This document shows positions 30,017-36,919 of a stretch of DNA of 37,959 bases, one piece after another. The position numbers and the translations under genes are program-made. The stretch covers positions 1-37,959 of the forward strand of contig DASSIZ010000027.1 in NCBI GenBank assembly GCA_035691485.1, in the 5' to 3' direction. Numbering within the stretch: position 1 is the stretch's first letter; each line of letters starts with the position of its first letter. The notes below the pieces were generated by a model, which saw only the letters and a list, made by a program, of their open reading frames with translations, had not been told where the DNA came from and did not search any database. The stretch comes from Terriglobales bacterium. Lineage in GTDB: Bacteria > Acidobacteriota > Terriglobia > Terriglobales > Acidobacteriaceae.

Positions 30017-30664
30017 ATGAAAAAGCTCGCCAAACTTCTGCTTCTCGCGGCCCCGGCCGGCGCCGTCGCCGTAGGCGCGATAACCTATTACGAGTACCGC
30101 AAGCAGCGGCTCGAGCTGGAGGCGGAGCGCCTGTGGGAATTGCTGGCGCTCAAGCCGGGCTCGCGGGTCGGTGATGTCGGCGCGGGCACCGGCGATATCA
30201 CTGCCTTGATCGCGGCGCGCATCGGACCCGCCGGGCGCATCTACGCCATCGAAACCGATCCCGTCAAATTGCGCAAGCTCGAACGGCGCAAGCAGAAGGC
30301 AGGATGGAACCAGGTCGAGGTGATCGCTGCGACGCCGAACACTTGCAACATCCCGGAAAACAGTTGCGACGCGGTCTACATGCGCGGCGTCTATCATCAT
30401 CTGACCGATCCGGCGGCCATGGACGTCAGCCTGTTGCGCGCCCTGCGTCCCGGCGGGACTTTGGCGGTGATTGATTTCGCGCCTCGCCTGCTGCTGGCGC
30501 CATGGACGCCCAAGGGAATTCCGTCCAACCGCGGCGGGCACGGCATCCGGCGCGAGCTGACGACCGCGGAATTGGAGCGCGCAGGCTTCGACGCGGTGCG
30601 CGCTTTTGAAACCTGGCCTGGCGGCTGCTACTGCGTCCTGTTCCAAAAGCCGATCGCAGCTTAA
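30017..30664 (+). CDS. SAM-dependent methyltransferase with N-terminal membrane anchor
   Basis: 215 residues. The first helix (LAKLLLLAAPAGAVAVGAITYY, residues 4-25) is either an uncleaved anchor or a signal peptide. A class I methyltransferase core follows: motif I VGDVGAGTGD (51-60), the acidic end of strand 2 at YAIETD (about 76-81), SCDAVYMRGVYHHL (motif IV region) and LRPGGTLAVIDFAP. Substrate unknown. It lies 25 bp after asd and 105 bp before lysC on the same strand, so it is probably co-transcribed with the lysine/DAP genes without an evident role in that pathway. A methyltransferase with this N-terminal helix may face the periplasm or membrane. Confidence 0.83.
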   Translation: MKKLAKLLLLAAPAGAVAVGAITYYEYRKQRLELEAERLWELLALKPGSRVGDVGAGTGDITALIAARIGPAGRIYAIETDPVKLRKLERRKQKAGWNQVEVIAATPNTCNIPENSCDAVYMRGVYHHLTDPAAMDVSLLRALRPGGTLAVIDFAPRLLLAPWTPKGIPSNRGGHGIRRELTTAELERAGFDAVRAFETWPGGCYCVLFQKPIAA

Positions 30665-30688
30665 GTCGAAAACGCAAATTGGCGCAGC

Positions 30689-30708
30689 TCAGCGCGAAGA
30701 AGCGCTGA
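30689..30708 (+). promoter_or_regulatory. hairpin in the lysC leader
   Basis: TCAGCGC (30689-30695) pairs perfectly with GCGCTGA (30702-30708) around GAAGAA. No T-run follows, so it is not a clear terminator. TAGAAT (30712-30717), a possible -10, lies four bases beyond it. No lysine riboswitch is recognisable in the 105-bp gap. Confidence 0.35.
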
Positions 30709-30750
30709 TAGTAGAATCGGCGTGCATCCGCGGTGGGTTTTTCGGCGGAA

Positions 30751-30771
30751 AGCTGGTAGCTGACAGCTGAT
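30751..30771. repeat. heptamer array overlapping the lysC start codon
   Basis: Three units, AGCTGGT, AGCTGAC and AGCTGAT; the last supplies the AT of the lysC ATG (30770-30772). The unit matches the minus-strand reading (AGCTGAC) of the array at 6766-6842. Confidence 0.55.
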
Positions 30772-32152
30772 GGCTATCGTAATGAAATTCGGCGGGACCT
30801 CGGTGGAGGACGCGACCGCAATTGATCGCGCGGCGCAGATCGTGTGCAAGCGCCTGGCCCATGATCCCGTCGTCGTGGTCAGCGCGATGGCCAAGGTCAC
30901 CGACCAACTGGTCGCGATGGCGCGTGCCGCGGGCGCGGGAGATCGTGACTCCGCGCTGCAACTTTCTCGCGCCGTCCGCGAGCGGCACTACAACGCCACT
31001 TCGGAGCTGCTCGAAACTTCCATCTTCGGCGAACTCCACGGCGAGCTGGAGGCCGACTTCGATGCCCTTGACGACTTGCTGCGCGGCATCTCCGCGGTCG
31101 GCGAACTGACGCCGCGCACCACCGATAACGTGCTCTCCTTCGGCGAGCGGCTGTCGAGCAAGCTGGTGACGGCGGCCTTCCGCGCGCGCGGCCTGCAGGC
31201 GGCGCTGGTGGATTCGCGCGAGTGCATCATCACTGACGCGGCCCATACCCGGGCCGTGCCCCAGATGGACGACACCAACGACAGCGTTCGCGCCCGCTTG
31301 CGTCCCCTGCTCGAGAAAAAACGCGTGCCGGTGTTGGGCGGCTTCATCGCCGCCACGCGCGAGGGAGTCACGACGACCATCGGCCGCGGCGGCTCGGATT
31401 TTTCGGCCGCCATCGTCGGCGCCGCGCTGGACGCCACTCGCATCGAGATTTGGACCGACGTGGACGGCATGATGACCACCGATCCCAACCTTTGCCCCGA
31501 CGCGCTGCGCATCAAGTCCATCGGTTTCGAGGAAGCGGCGGAACTGGCGTACTTTGGAGCCAAGGTATTGCACCCGGCGACGCTGCTGCCGGCCATCCTG
31601 AAAAACATCCCGGTGCTGGTGCTCAATTCGCGTAATCCCGAGAACGAAGGCACTAAGATTATGGCGCGCGCGCCGCACTGCCGCAGCACCTTCAAGGCCA
31701 TCGCCGCAAAAAAGCGGATTACCATCGTGGACGTGGTGGCGACGCGCATGCTCGGCGCGCACGGGTTCCTGAAATCCATCTTCGACGTCTTTGACCGCCA
31801 TCATTGCGCCGTGGACGTGGTCGCCACCTCGGAAGTGAGCGTGTCGCTGACGGTGGATTCCAACGAAGCGATTCCGGCCATTGCCGCCGACCTGGAGAAG
31901 CTTGCGGATGTAAAGTATTCCGGGCGCAACGCCATTGTCTGCCTGGTGGGAGAAGCCATCCGCGACACGGCGGGGGTGGCGGCGAAGGTATTCGCCGCGC
32001 TCGGCGACATCAACGTGCGGATGATTTCCCAAGGAGCGTCGGAAATTAACATCACTTTCGTGATCGACGAAGGCGATGTGCCCGAAGCGGTGCGGCGGTT
32101 GCACGGCGTCTTCTTCGCCGACCCCGACCCCGAAGTCTTCGCGCGCGACTGA
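30770..32152 (+). CDS. lysC: aspartate kinase
   Basis: Phosphorylates aspartate to aspartyl phosphate, the committed step towards DAP, lysine, threonine and methionine. 460 residues: N-terminal KFGGTSVED (residues 6-14), the kinase domain with SFGERLSSKL, TTIGRGGSDFSAAIVG (about 203-218) and EIWTDVDGMMTTDP, then two C-terminal ACT domains (from about residue 310; ITIVDVVATRML and NAIVCLVGEAIRDTAG) that usually bind lysine or threonine for feedback control. No homoserine dehydrogenase is fused. The ATG lies inside a heptamer repeat and has no close ribosome site; the nearest purine run (GGCGGAAAG) is about 20 bases upstream. Feedback control is therefore likely, transcriptional control unclear. 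Confidence 0.95.
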   Translation: MAIVMKFGGTSVEDATAIDRAAQIVCKRLAHDPVVVVSAMAKVTDQLVAMARAAGAGDRDSALQLSRAVRERHYNATSELLETSIFGELHGELEADFDALDDLLRGISAVGELTPRTTDNVLSFGERLSSKLVTAAFRARGLQAALVDSRECIITDAAHTRAVPQMDDTNDSVRARLRPLLEKKRVPVLGGFIAATREGVTTTIGRGGSDFSAAIVGAALDATRIEIWTDVDGMMTTDPNLCPDALRIKSIGFEEAAELAYFGAKVLHPATLLPAILKNIPVLVLNSRNPENEGTKIMARAPHCRSTFKAIAAKKRITIVDVVATRMLGAHGFLKSIFDVFDRHHCAVDVVATSEVSVSLTVDSNEAIPAIAADLEKLADVKYSGRNAIVCLVGEAIRDTAGVAAKVFAALGDINVRMISQGASEINITFVIDEGDVPEAVRRLHGVFFADPDPEVFARD

Positions 32153-32199
32153 TTGGCGCAACGGCTTCGGCTTCCAGGGCCGCAACTCCCACGGTGTTC

Positions 32200-32205
32200 T
32201 ACAAT
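32200..32205 (+). promoter_or_regulatory. possible -10 element of dapB-dapA
   Basis: TACAAT, five of six to the sigma-70 consensus, 41 bp before the dapB ATG in the 93-bp lysC-dapB gap. No good -35 is seen. Confidence 0.3.
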
Positions 32206-32245
32206 CTCGGCATCGCCGGCGTTACTCTCGTTCCTCGGAGCCGCC

Positions 32246-32932
32246 ATGAACATCATCATCCTCGGGGGTCTGGGCAAGGTCGGCTCGCTGGTCGCGGAAG
32301 TGGCGCGAGAGCGCGGTCACAACGTCACCATCCTGGAGGAACCGGAGAACGCGGGCGCGCGCGCGCTCACCCGCGACGCTCTCCGCGGCATTGACGTGGT
32401 GGTGGACTTCACCACGCCGCGCGCGGTACTGGAAAACATCGCCGCCTGCGTGGAAGCGCGCGCCAACATGGTGGTCGGCACCACCGGCTGGTATGGCGAG
32501 ATTCCGCGGATCAAGAAGATGGTCGAGCAAAGCGGCATCGGCTTCCTCTTTGCCCCGAATTTTTCCATCGGCGTGAATCTGTTTTTCGATATCGTGCGCG
32601 CGGCCGCGCCCGCCATCCGCTATGGCTACCAGGGCCGGATTCTCGAGAAGCACCACGTGCACAAGAAAGATGCGCCCTCCGGGACGGCCGCTACGATTCG
32701 CGATGTCATCCGCGACGTGGCGCAATCGGAGCTGCCCATCGAGTCCGTGCGCGAGGGTGAGGTCGTCGGCTTGCACCAGGTCACATTCGAATCCGCCGGC
32801 GACACCATTACCCTGGTGCACGACGCCAAGTCCCGGCGCGGCTTCGCCGAGGGCGCGGTGCGCGCGGCCGAGTGGCTCCGGGGCAAGCGTGGCTTCTATG
32901 ATTTCAAGGACATCTTCCGGGATTTGCGCTAA
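32246..32932 (+). CDS. dapB: 4-hydroxy-tetrahydrodipicolinate reductase
   Basis: Reduces 4-hydroxy-tetrahydrodipicolinate to tetrahydrodipicolinate with NAD(P)H. I choose the ATG at 32246 (228 residues, with CGGAG seven bases upstream) rather than the open frame reaching back to the lysC stop. The protein then begins with the Rossmann loop IIILGGLGKVGSLV. Further motifs are VVDFTTP, MVVGTTGWY (about 75-83), FAPNFSIGVNLF (102-113) and the active-site stretch EKHHVHKKDAPSGT (134-147), with the conserved His and Lys. It is about 40 residues shorter than the Escherichia coli enzyme, with the first lobe compacted; the active site is complete. Followed 54 bp later by dapA. Confidence 0.93.
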   Translation: MNIIILGGLGKVGSLVAEVARERGHNVTILEEPENAGARALTRDALRGIDVVVDFTTPRAVLENIAACVEARANMVVGTTGWYGEIPRIKKMVEQSGIGFLFAPNFSIGVNLFFDIVRAAAPAIRYGYQGRILEKHHVHKKDAPSGTAATIRDVIRDVAQSELPIESVREGEVVGLHQVTFESAGDTITLVHDAKSRRGFAEGAVRAAEWLRGKRGFYDFKDIFRDLR

Positions 32933-32986
32933 AGTTCTCGTTTCCGGGTCGAACGTTTAGACTTGTAAGAGTCCCGAGGCTGATCT

Positions 32987-33892
32987 ATGAAGCAGATTTA
33001 CGGCTGCGGCACAGCCCTAGTAACCCCGTTCCACTCCGATGGTTCAATTGACGAGCCGGCGTTGCGCGCGCTCGTCGCCTGGCAGGTGGAAAGCAATATC
33101 GACTTTCTGGTCCCCTGCGGGACCACCGGCGAAACCCCGACTCTGTCGCGCGAAGAGTGGCTTGGAGTCATCGAGACTACGATTGCGGTGGCGCGCGGCC
33201 GCGTGCCGATCGTCGCCGGAGCCACCTCCAACAGCACGCGCGACGCGGTTGAAAAGGCGAAGACCGTCGCCGCCATGCAGGGCGTGGATGCGATCCTGAC
33301 CGCCTCGCCTTATTACAACAAGCCGACGCAGGAAGGCCAGTACCAGCATTTCAAGGCGATCGCCGACGCCGTGGACAAGCCGCTCATCCTGTACAACGTG
33401 CCCGGCCGCACCGGCGCAAACATCGAACCCGCTACGCTGGCCCGTTTGGCGCAGATCCCGAACATCATCGGCGTGAAGGAAGCCAGCGGCAACATTTCGC
33501 AGATCGCCGACGTATGCAACGCGGTGCCGGAGGATTTCCTGGTCTTCAGCGGAGACGACGCCGTTACCCTGCCCGTCATCTCGCTCGGCGGAGTGGGCAT
33601 CATTTCCGTGGCGGGAAATGAAATTCCCGCCAAGATGGCGGAGATGACGCGCGCCGCACTGGGCAATGACTGGAAAAGAGCGCGCGCTATCCATCGCCGC
33701 TACCTGCCGCTGATGCAGGCGAATTTCATCGAGTCAAATCCCGGGCCGGTGAAGGCTGTGCTCGCCATGATGGGCAAGATCGAAGAGAATTACCGCTTGC
33801 CGCTGGTCCGCATGAGACCGGAAAACCGGGCCAAGCTGGAGAAGCTTGTCCGGCAGCTCGAACTGGAGAAGGTGGCAAGCATCGCGTCGTAA
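32987..33892 (+). CDS. dapA: 4-hydroxy-tetrahydrodipicolinate synthase
   Basis: Condenses pyruvate with aspartate semialdehyde, the first step of the DAP branch. 301 residues, standard TIM-barrel length. Motifs: CGTTGETPTLS (residues 44-54; Thr-Thr proton relay), SPYYNKPTQEG (107-117; Tyr110), LYNVPGRTG (135-143; Tyr136 and Arg141), and the Schiff-base Lys164 in GVKEASGN. GAGG lies about 11 bases before the ATG. It ends the plus-strand lysine/DAP run at a strong terminator, so asd to dapA may form one or two transcripts. Confidence 0.96.
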   Translation: MKQIYGCGTALVTPFHSDGSIDEPALRALVAWQVESNIDFLVPCGTTGETPTLSREEWLGVIETTIAVARGRVPIVAGATSNSTRDAVEKAKTVAAMQGVDAILTASPYYNKPTQEGQYQHFKAIADAVDKPLILYNVPGRTGANIEPATLARLAQIPNIIGVKEASGNISQIADVCNAVPEDFLVFSGDDAVTLPVISLGGVGIISVAGNEIPAKMAEMTRAALGNDWKRARAIHRRYLPLMQANFIESNPGPVKAVLAMMGKIEENYRLPLVRMRPENRAKLEKLVRQLELEKVASIAS

Positions 33893-33921
33893 TTCCGCCA
33901 ACCAGCAGCCGAATGATGGAG

Positions 33922-33951
33922 CGCGCTCGCCCTCGAGCGCGTTTTCGGTTT
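33922..33951 (+). terminator. intrinsic terminator of dapA
   Basis: A perfect 8-bp stem CGCGCTCG/CGAGCGCG around a CCCT loop, followed by TTTTCGGTTT, 30 bp after the dapA stop. Confidence 0.88.
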
Positions 33952-33962
33952 GGGAACTTGAT

Positions 33963-35048
33963 TTACGCGGCAGTGCGATGCGATTCACCGCCGCACGACG
34001 CAATCACTTCGCGGTAGAGGCGCTCATAGTCGGCCCCCATGCGGGTGGCGGAGAAATTTGCTTCCACGTGCCGGCGGCATGATACGGGATCTATTTCAGT
34101 GACCCGCTGCAGCGCGCCGGTCATCTCCTCGGTGTTATCCACCAGGAACCCAGTCACGCCTTCGCGCACCACCTCCGGGATTGCTCCCCGGCGAAATGCT
34201 ACGACGGGCGTGCCGCAAGCCGCCGCTTCCATCGCGACCAGCGAACTGGTTTCCTCGACCAGGCTGGGAAGCAGCACCGCGTTGGCCCGCCGCAGAAGGC
34301 CGATTTTTACCGCCAGGGAGGGCCGTCTCACATAAGAGACGCGCTCATTGTCCAGATGCGGCCGGATCTCGCGCTCAAAATAGCTCTCGTGATAAGAGAA
34401 CGGATACACGTCGCCCGCTATCACCAGTTTCCGCCCGGCACGCCGAGCGACGTCAATCGCAACGTGTGCGCCCTTCTCCTCGCAAATGCGGCCCAGCCAT
34501 AACAGGTAATCCTCGTGCTCGCCACTTGGCGCCGGGAAATCCTGCACCCGAATACCGTTGCGGACCACCGCGAGAGCATGAGGCAAATCGGCAAACGTCG
34601 CGCGCTGCGACTGGGACACGTAATTGAAATACAGATTTTGCGGCACGCTCTCAACGGTGTCATCGGGATAAAAGGCGCGCGGGAGATGCAGCGTCGCGAG
34701 TACGGGCAGATCGACCTGGCGTGCATGACGCCAGAAGCTCCCACTGTGATCGTGAATGATGTCGAAGCGCCCGCCAGAGCCTTGCACCTGTGCCAGCGCG
34801 CCCAGGATGCGACCGACATGCTCCAGATTTCGTTCTTCGAAGCGATCCGCTTCCGTGGCCGCCGCGCCCGTAGACAACAGGGCGCCGGAAACTTGTGAGC
34901 CGTCACAGGCTGCGACGGCGGTTCGATGGCCCCGGCGCGCCATCTCGCCTTCCAGGGTCCACAAGACCTGCTCGGCGCCGCCGCAGCTTTCCGGCGTCAC
35001 CGGCAACAGGGGATACGCAATGTAGAGAATTCGCAACCTGCGGCGCAC
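33963..35048 (-). CDS. family 4-type glycosyltransferase
   Basis: Retaining GT-B glycosyltransferase (GT4/group 1). The open frame continues far upstream, but that part overlaps the PIG-L gene in another frame; I choose GTG at 35048, two bases past the PIG-L stop (361 residues). The product then begins RRRLRILYIAYPLLP, a normal first strand. The N-terminal acceptor domain has ESCGGAEQVLW and DIIHDHSG; the C-terminal domain has LLWLGRICEEKGAHVAIDVA and the EX7E motif within VEETSSLVAMEAAACGTPVV. A TTG at 35036 is another possible start. Coupled translation with the N-acetylglucosamine-deacetylase-like PIG-L gene suggests a joint role in making an amino-sugar glycoside or thiol; the actual sugar is unknown. 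Confidence 0.85.
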   Translation of the reverse strand: MRRRLRILYIAYPLLPVTPESCGGAEQVLWTLEGEMARRGHRTAVAACDGSQVSGALLSTGAAATEADRFEERNLEHVGRILGALAQVQGSGGRFDIIHDHSGSFWRHARQVDLPVLATLHLPRAFYPDDTVESVPQNLYFNYVSQSQRATFADLPHALAVVRNGIRVQDFPAPSGEHEDYLLWLGRICEEKGAHVAIDVARRAGRKLVIAGDVYPFSYHESYFEREIRPHLDNERVSYVRRPSLAVKIGLLRRANAVLLPSLVEETSSLVAMEAAACGTPVVAFRRGAIPEVVREGVTGFLVDNTEEMTGALQRVTEIDPVSCRRHVEANFSATRMGADYERLYREVIASCGGESHRTAA

Positions 35049-35050
35049 GA

Positions 35051-35872
35051 TTACGCCAGGCCCCGGATGGCCGAGCCTTGCCGGGTGAATTCCGCCTGGT
35101 GCAGGTGGCGGTCGATGCAGCAGCCGAATGCCTGCACCACCTGCGAACCCGTCACCGACCAGCGCCAGGCTTCGTAGTTGAGGACGCCGGGATGCGGCGG
35201 ACGGCTGAAATCGTAGGAAGCCTGCGGGCGGAAGCGTTCGACGGCGGGATTGAACTCGGTCAATATATCGTCTTGCGATACATATAACTGGATCGCCCTG
35301 CGCTTGCGGTGCACCTCGGCAAGCGTGGCATCCAACAGGACCTCGTTGCCTTCCGGCAGGATGAATTCCTGCCGGACCACCACGCCGTCGCTCGTGCGGT
35401 GGTAAAGCGGCATCTCCCAAACCGGCAAAACGTGCTCGCGCGCGATCCACCACGCCAGGAAGGCGCAAGTATCGTGGTCAGGATGGCCTCCTTCATAGGC
35501 GAGGGTCAGCAGGGCTTCCGGCCGCATGTGGGTGACGATCTCGGAAATTGCCTCCAGCGCGCGCGGAATGTTGAGGAATAAATCCTGGTCGAGAAAGAGC
35601 TGTTGGGGATTGTCGGCGGGAGACAGGAACTCGAATTGGCTGACACCGATTTCCGCCAGCGCTTTGCGCGCTTCTTCGCGGCGAATCCGCGCGTAGGCTT
35701 CCCGCGATCCGTATCGTTCCCAGAAGTATCGATCGCGAGGCGCGCCGTCGGTGGCGAACAATATCAGCGGCTCCCGCATGCGCTGCAGCAAAGAACCGCA
35801 CCCCACCGCCTCATCGTCGGGGTGGGCGACGATGACCAGGGTCCTCCCCAGCAGCGGTACCAGGCGCTCCAT
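35051..35872 (-). CDS. PIG-L family zinc deacetylase
   Basis: LmbE/PIG-L-type metal-dependent deacetylase that removes N-acetyl from a glucosamine unit. 273 residues: VIVAHPDDEAVGCG (His17, Asp19, Asp20; zinc and catalytic residues), a Rossmann-like core (LILFATDGAPRD), and the second zinc segment YEGGHPDHDTCAF (about 146-158). Members such as MshB and BshB act in mycothiol or bacillithiol synthesis together with a glycosyltransferase, the arrangement found here; PIG-L members also serve polysaccharide and antibiotic pathways. No BshC-like gene is in the window, so a bacillithiol role is not claimed. It is followed by the glycosyltransferase with a two-base gap. Confidence 0.88.
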   Translation of the reverse strand: MERLVPLLGRTLVIVAHPDDEAVGCGSLLQRMREPLILFATDGAPRDRYFWERYGSREAYARIRREEARKALAEIGVSQFEFLSPADNPQQLFLDQDLFLNIPRALEAISEIVTHMRPEALLTLAYEGGHPDHDTCAFLAWWIAREHVLPVWEMPLYHRTSDGVVVRQEFILPEGNEVLLDATLAEVHRKRRAIQLYVSQDDILTEFNPAVERFRPQASYDFSRPPHPGVLNYEAWRWSVTGSQVVQAFGCCIDRHLHQAEFTRQGSAIRGLA

Positions 35873-35928
35873 GTATGACTCTGATGCGAGCCGGGCAGCG
35901 GGTGGATGGAACCCGCCCCAGGACTGCG

Positions 35929-35934
35929 TATAAT
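35929..35934 (+). promoter_or_regulatory. perfect TATAAT upstream of dapD
   Basis: Consensus -10 hexamer, 127 bp before the dapD start; the best -35 is poor (TGGAAC, 35907-35912). On the other strand the same spot could serve the PIG-L gene (57 bp downstream). A ribosome-site-like CAGGAG (about 35967-35972) lies in between without a matching gene. Confidence 0.35.
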
Positions 35935-36013
35935 CCAGCGTTTTGCGCCACAGGTCAACCTCGAAACAGGAGATTAAAGTATTAGCCGGTACGGCGTTAC
36001 TGTGCGGACCCGC

Positions 36014-36041
36014 TTCTTACTTCTGACTTCTAACTTCTGAC
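36014..36041. repeat. heptamer array upstream of dapD
   Basis: Four clean units: TTCTTAC, TTCTGAC, TTCTAAC, TTCTGAC. It ends 19 bp before the dapD ATG, and its CTGACT bases sit where a -35 would be for the TATACT at 36047. Confidence 0.65.
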
Positions 36042-36052
36042 TTGGTTATACT
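36023..36052 (+). promoter_or_regulatory. possible leaderless promoter of dapD
   Basis: CTGACT (36023-36028, within the heptamer array), an 18-bp spacer and TATACT (36047-36052). The -10 ends eight bases before the ATG at 36061, so transcription would begin at or next to the start codon. No Shine-Dalgarno sequence precedes the ATG, which fits a leaderless message. Confidence 0.4.
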
Positions 36053-36060
36053 GCCGCTCC

Positions 36061-36915
36061 ATGGAATCGTCCCCGACCTCCACCGAGTCTTTGCAACCCG
36101 CCATTGAACGCCTGTTTTCCCTGGGCGGAGCGGTGGATCGAAAAGACGCGCGTCGCGTCTTCGGCGAATTTTTGGCCTCCCTTACCGCCGGGCACATCCG
36201 CGCCGCCGAAAAGCGCGGCGGCAAGTGGCAGGTCAACGTCTGGGTGAAGCAGGGCATCCTGCTGGGATTCCGGCTGGGCGAGATCGCCGACATGAGCGGC
36301 ACTTCCGCGCTTTCGTTCGTCGACAAGGACACCTTCCCGGTCCGCCGCTTCACCCCCGCCGATCGCGTCCGCGTTGTCCCGGGCGGGTCTTCGGTGCGCA
36401 GCGGCGCGTACGTGGCCGCGGGCGTGATCTGCATGCCGCCCATGTTTATCAATGCCGGCGCTTACGTCGACGAAGGCACGCTGGTGGATTCGCACGCGCT
36501 CGTGGGTTCCTGCGCGCAAGTCGGCAAGCGCGTTCATCTCAGCGCGGCGGCGCAGATCGGCGGCGTGCTCGAGCCGGTCAACGCGGCTCCCGTCATCATC
36601 GAAGACGACGTCCTGGTAGGCGGCAACTGCGGCGTTTACGAAGGCACACAGGTGCAGCGCCGCGCCGTGCTCGGCGCCGGAACCATCCTGACGCGTTCCA
36701 CGCCGCTATACGACGTGGTGCGCGGCCAGATCTATCGCGCGTCTGGCAATCAGCCGCTGGTGGTTCCGGAAAATGCGGTGGTGGTGCCGGGTTCGCGTGC
36801 GCTGGACCGGGGCAAGGCGTCCGAGTGGGGATTGTCGGTATACGCGCCAGTCATCATCAAGTACCGCGACGAAAAAACCGACGCCAGCGCCGCCCTGGAA
36901 GACGCCTTGCGCTGA
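36061..36915 (+). CDS. dapD: tetrahydrodipicolinate N-succinyltransferase
   Basis: Transfers succinyl from succinyl-CoA to tetrahydrodipicolinate, starting the succinylase branch to meso-DAP and lysine. 284 residues. The N-terminal helical part (1-100) contains [18 protein letters not shown]; the rest is a left-handed beta-helix of hexapeptide repeats with [56 protein letters not shown] and [12 protein letters not shown], the characteristic DapD series. With dapA and dapB nearby this shows that the organism uses the succinylated route; dapC, dapE and dapF are not in the window. The gene has no ribosome site and may be leaderless. The symporter gene follows after four bases. Confidence 0.95.
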   Translation: MESSPTSTESLQPAIERLFSLGGAVDRKDARRVFGEFLASLTAGHIRAAEKRGGKWQVNVWVKQGILLGFRLGEIADMSGTSALSFVDKDTFPVRRFTPADRVRVVPGGSSVRSGAYVAAGVICMPPMFINAGAYVDEGTLVDSHALVGSCAQVGKRVHLSAAAQIGGVLEPVNAAPVIIEDDVLVGGNCGVYEGTQVQRRAVLGAGTILTRSTPLYDVVRGQIYRASGNQPLVVPENAVVVPGSRALDRGKASEWGLSVYAPVIIKYRDEKTDASAALEDALR

Positions 36916-36919
36916 AGCC

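Noticed and set aside
30665-30769. Lysine riboswitch before lysC
   Set aside because: The gap is only 105 bp, with one simple hairpin and a heptamer array; the multi-stem lysine aptamer does not fit.
30689-32185. Long minus-strand open frame opposite lysC (498 codons)
   Set aside because: Antisense shadow of lysC with His/Arg-rich composition and no recognisable domain.
32153-32245. Extended dapB start directly after the lysC stop
   Set aside because: The added residues precede the Rossmann first strand and are unlike DapB; the ATG at 32246 has a ribosome site.
33963-35468. Long version of the glycosyltransferase frame (501 residues)
   Set aside because: The extra N-terminal part overlaps the PIG-L gene in another frame and has Arg/Pro/Ala-rich shadow composition; the family fold starts at about 35048.
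35965-36034. Ribosome-site-like CAGGAG followed by a short open stretch
   Set aside because: No ATG, GTG or TTG start with sensible spacing and only about 15 codons before a stop inside the heptamer array.
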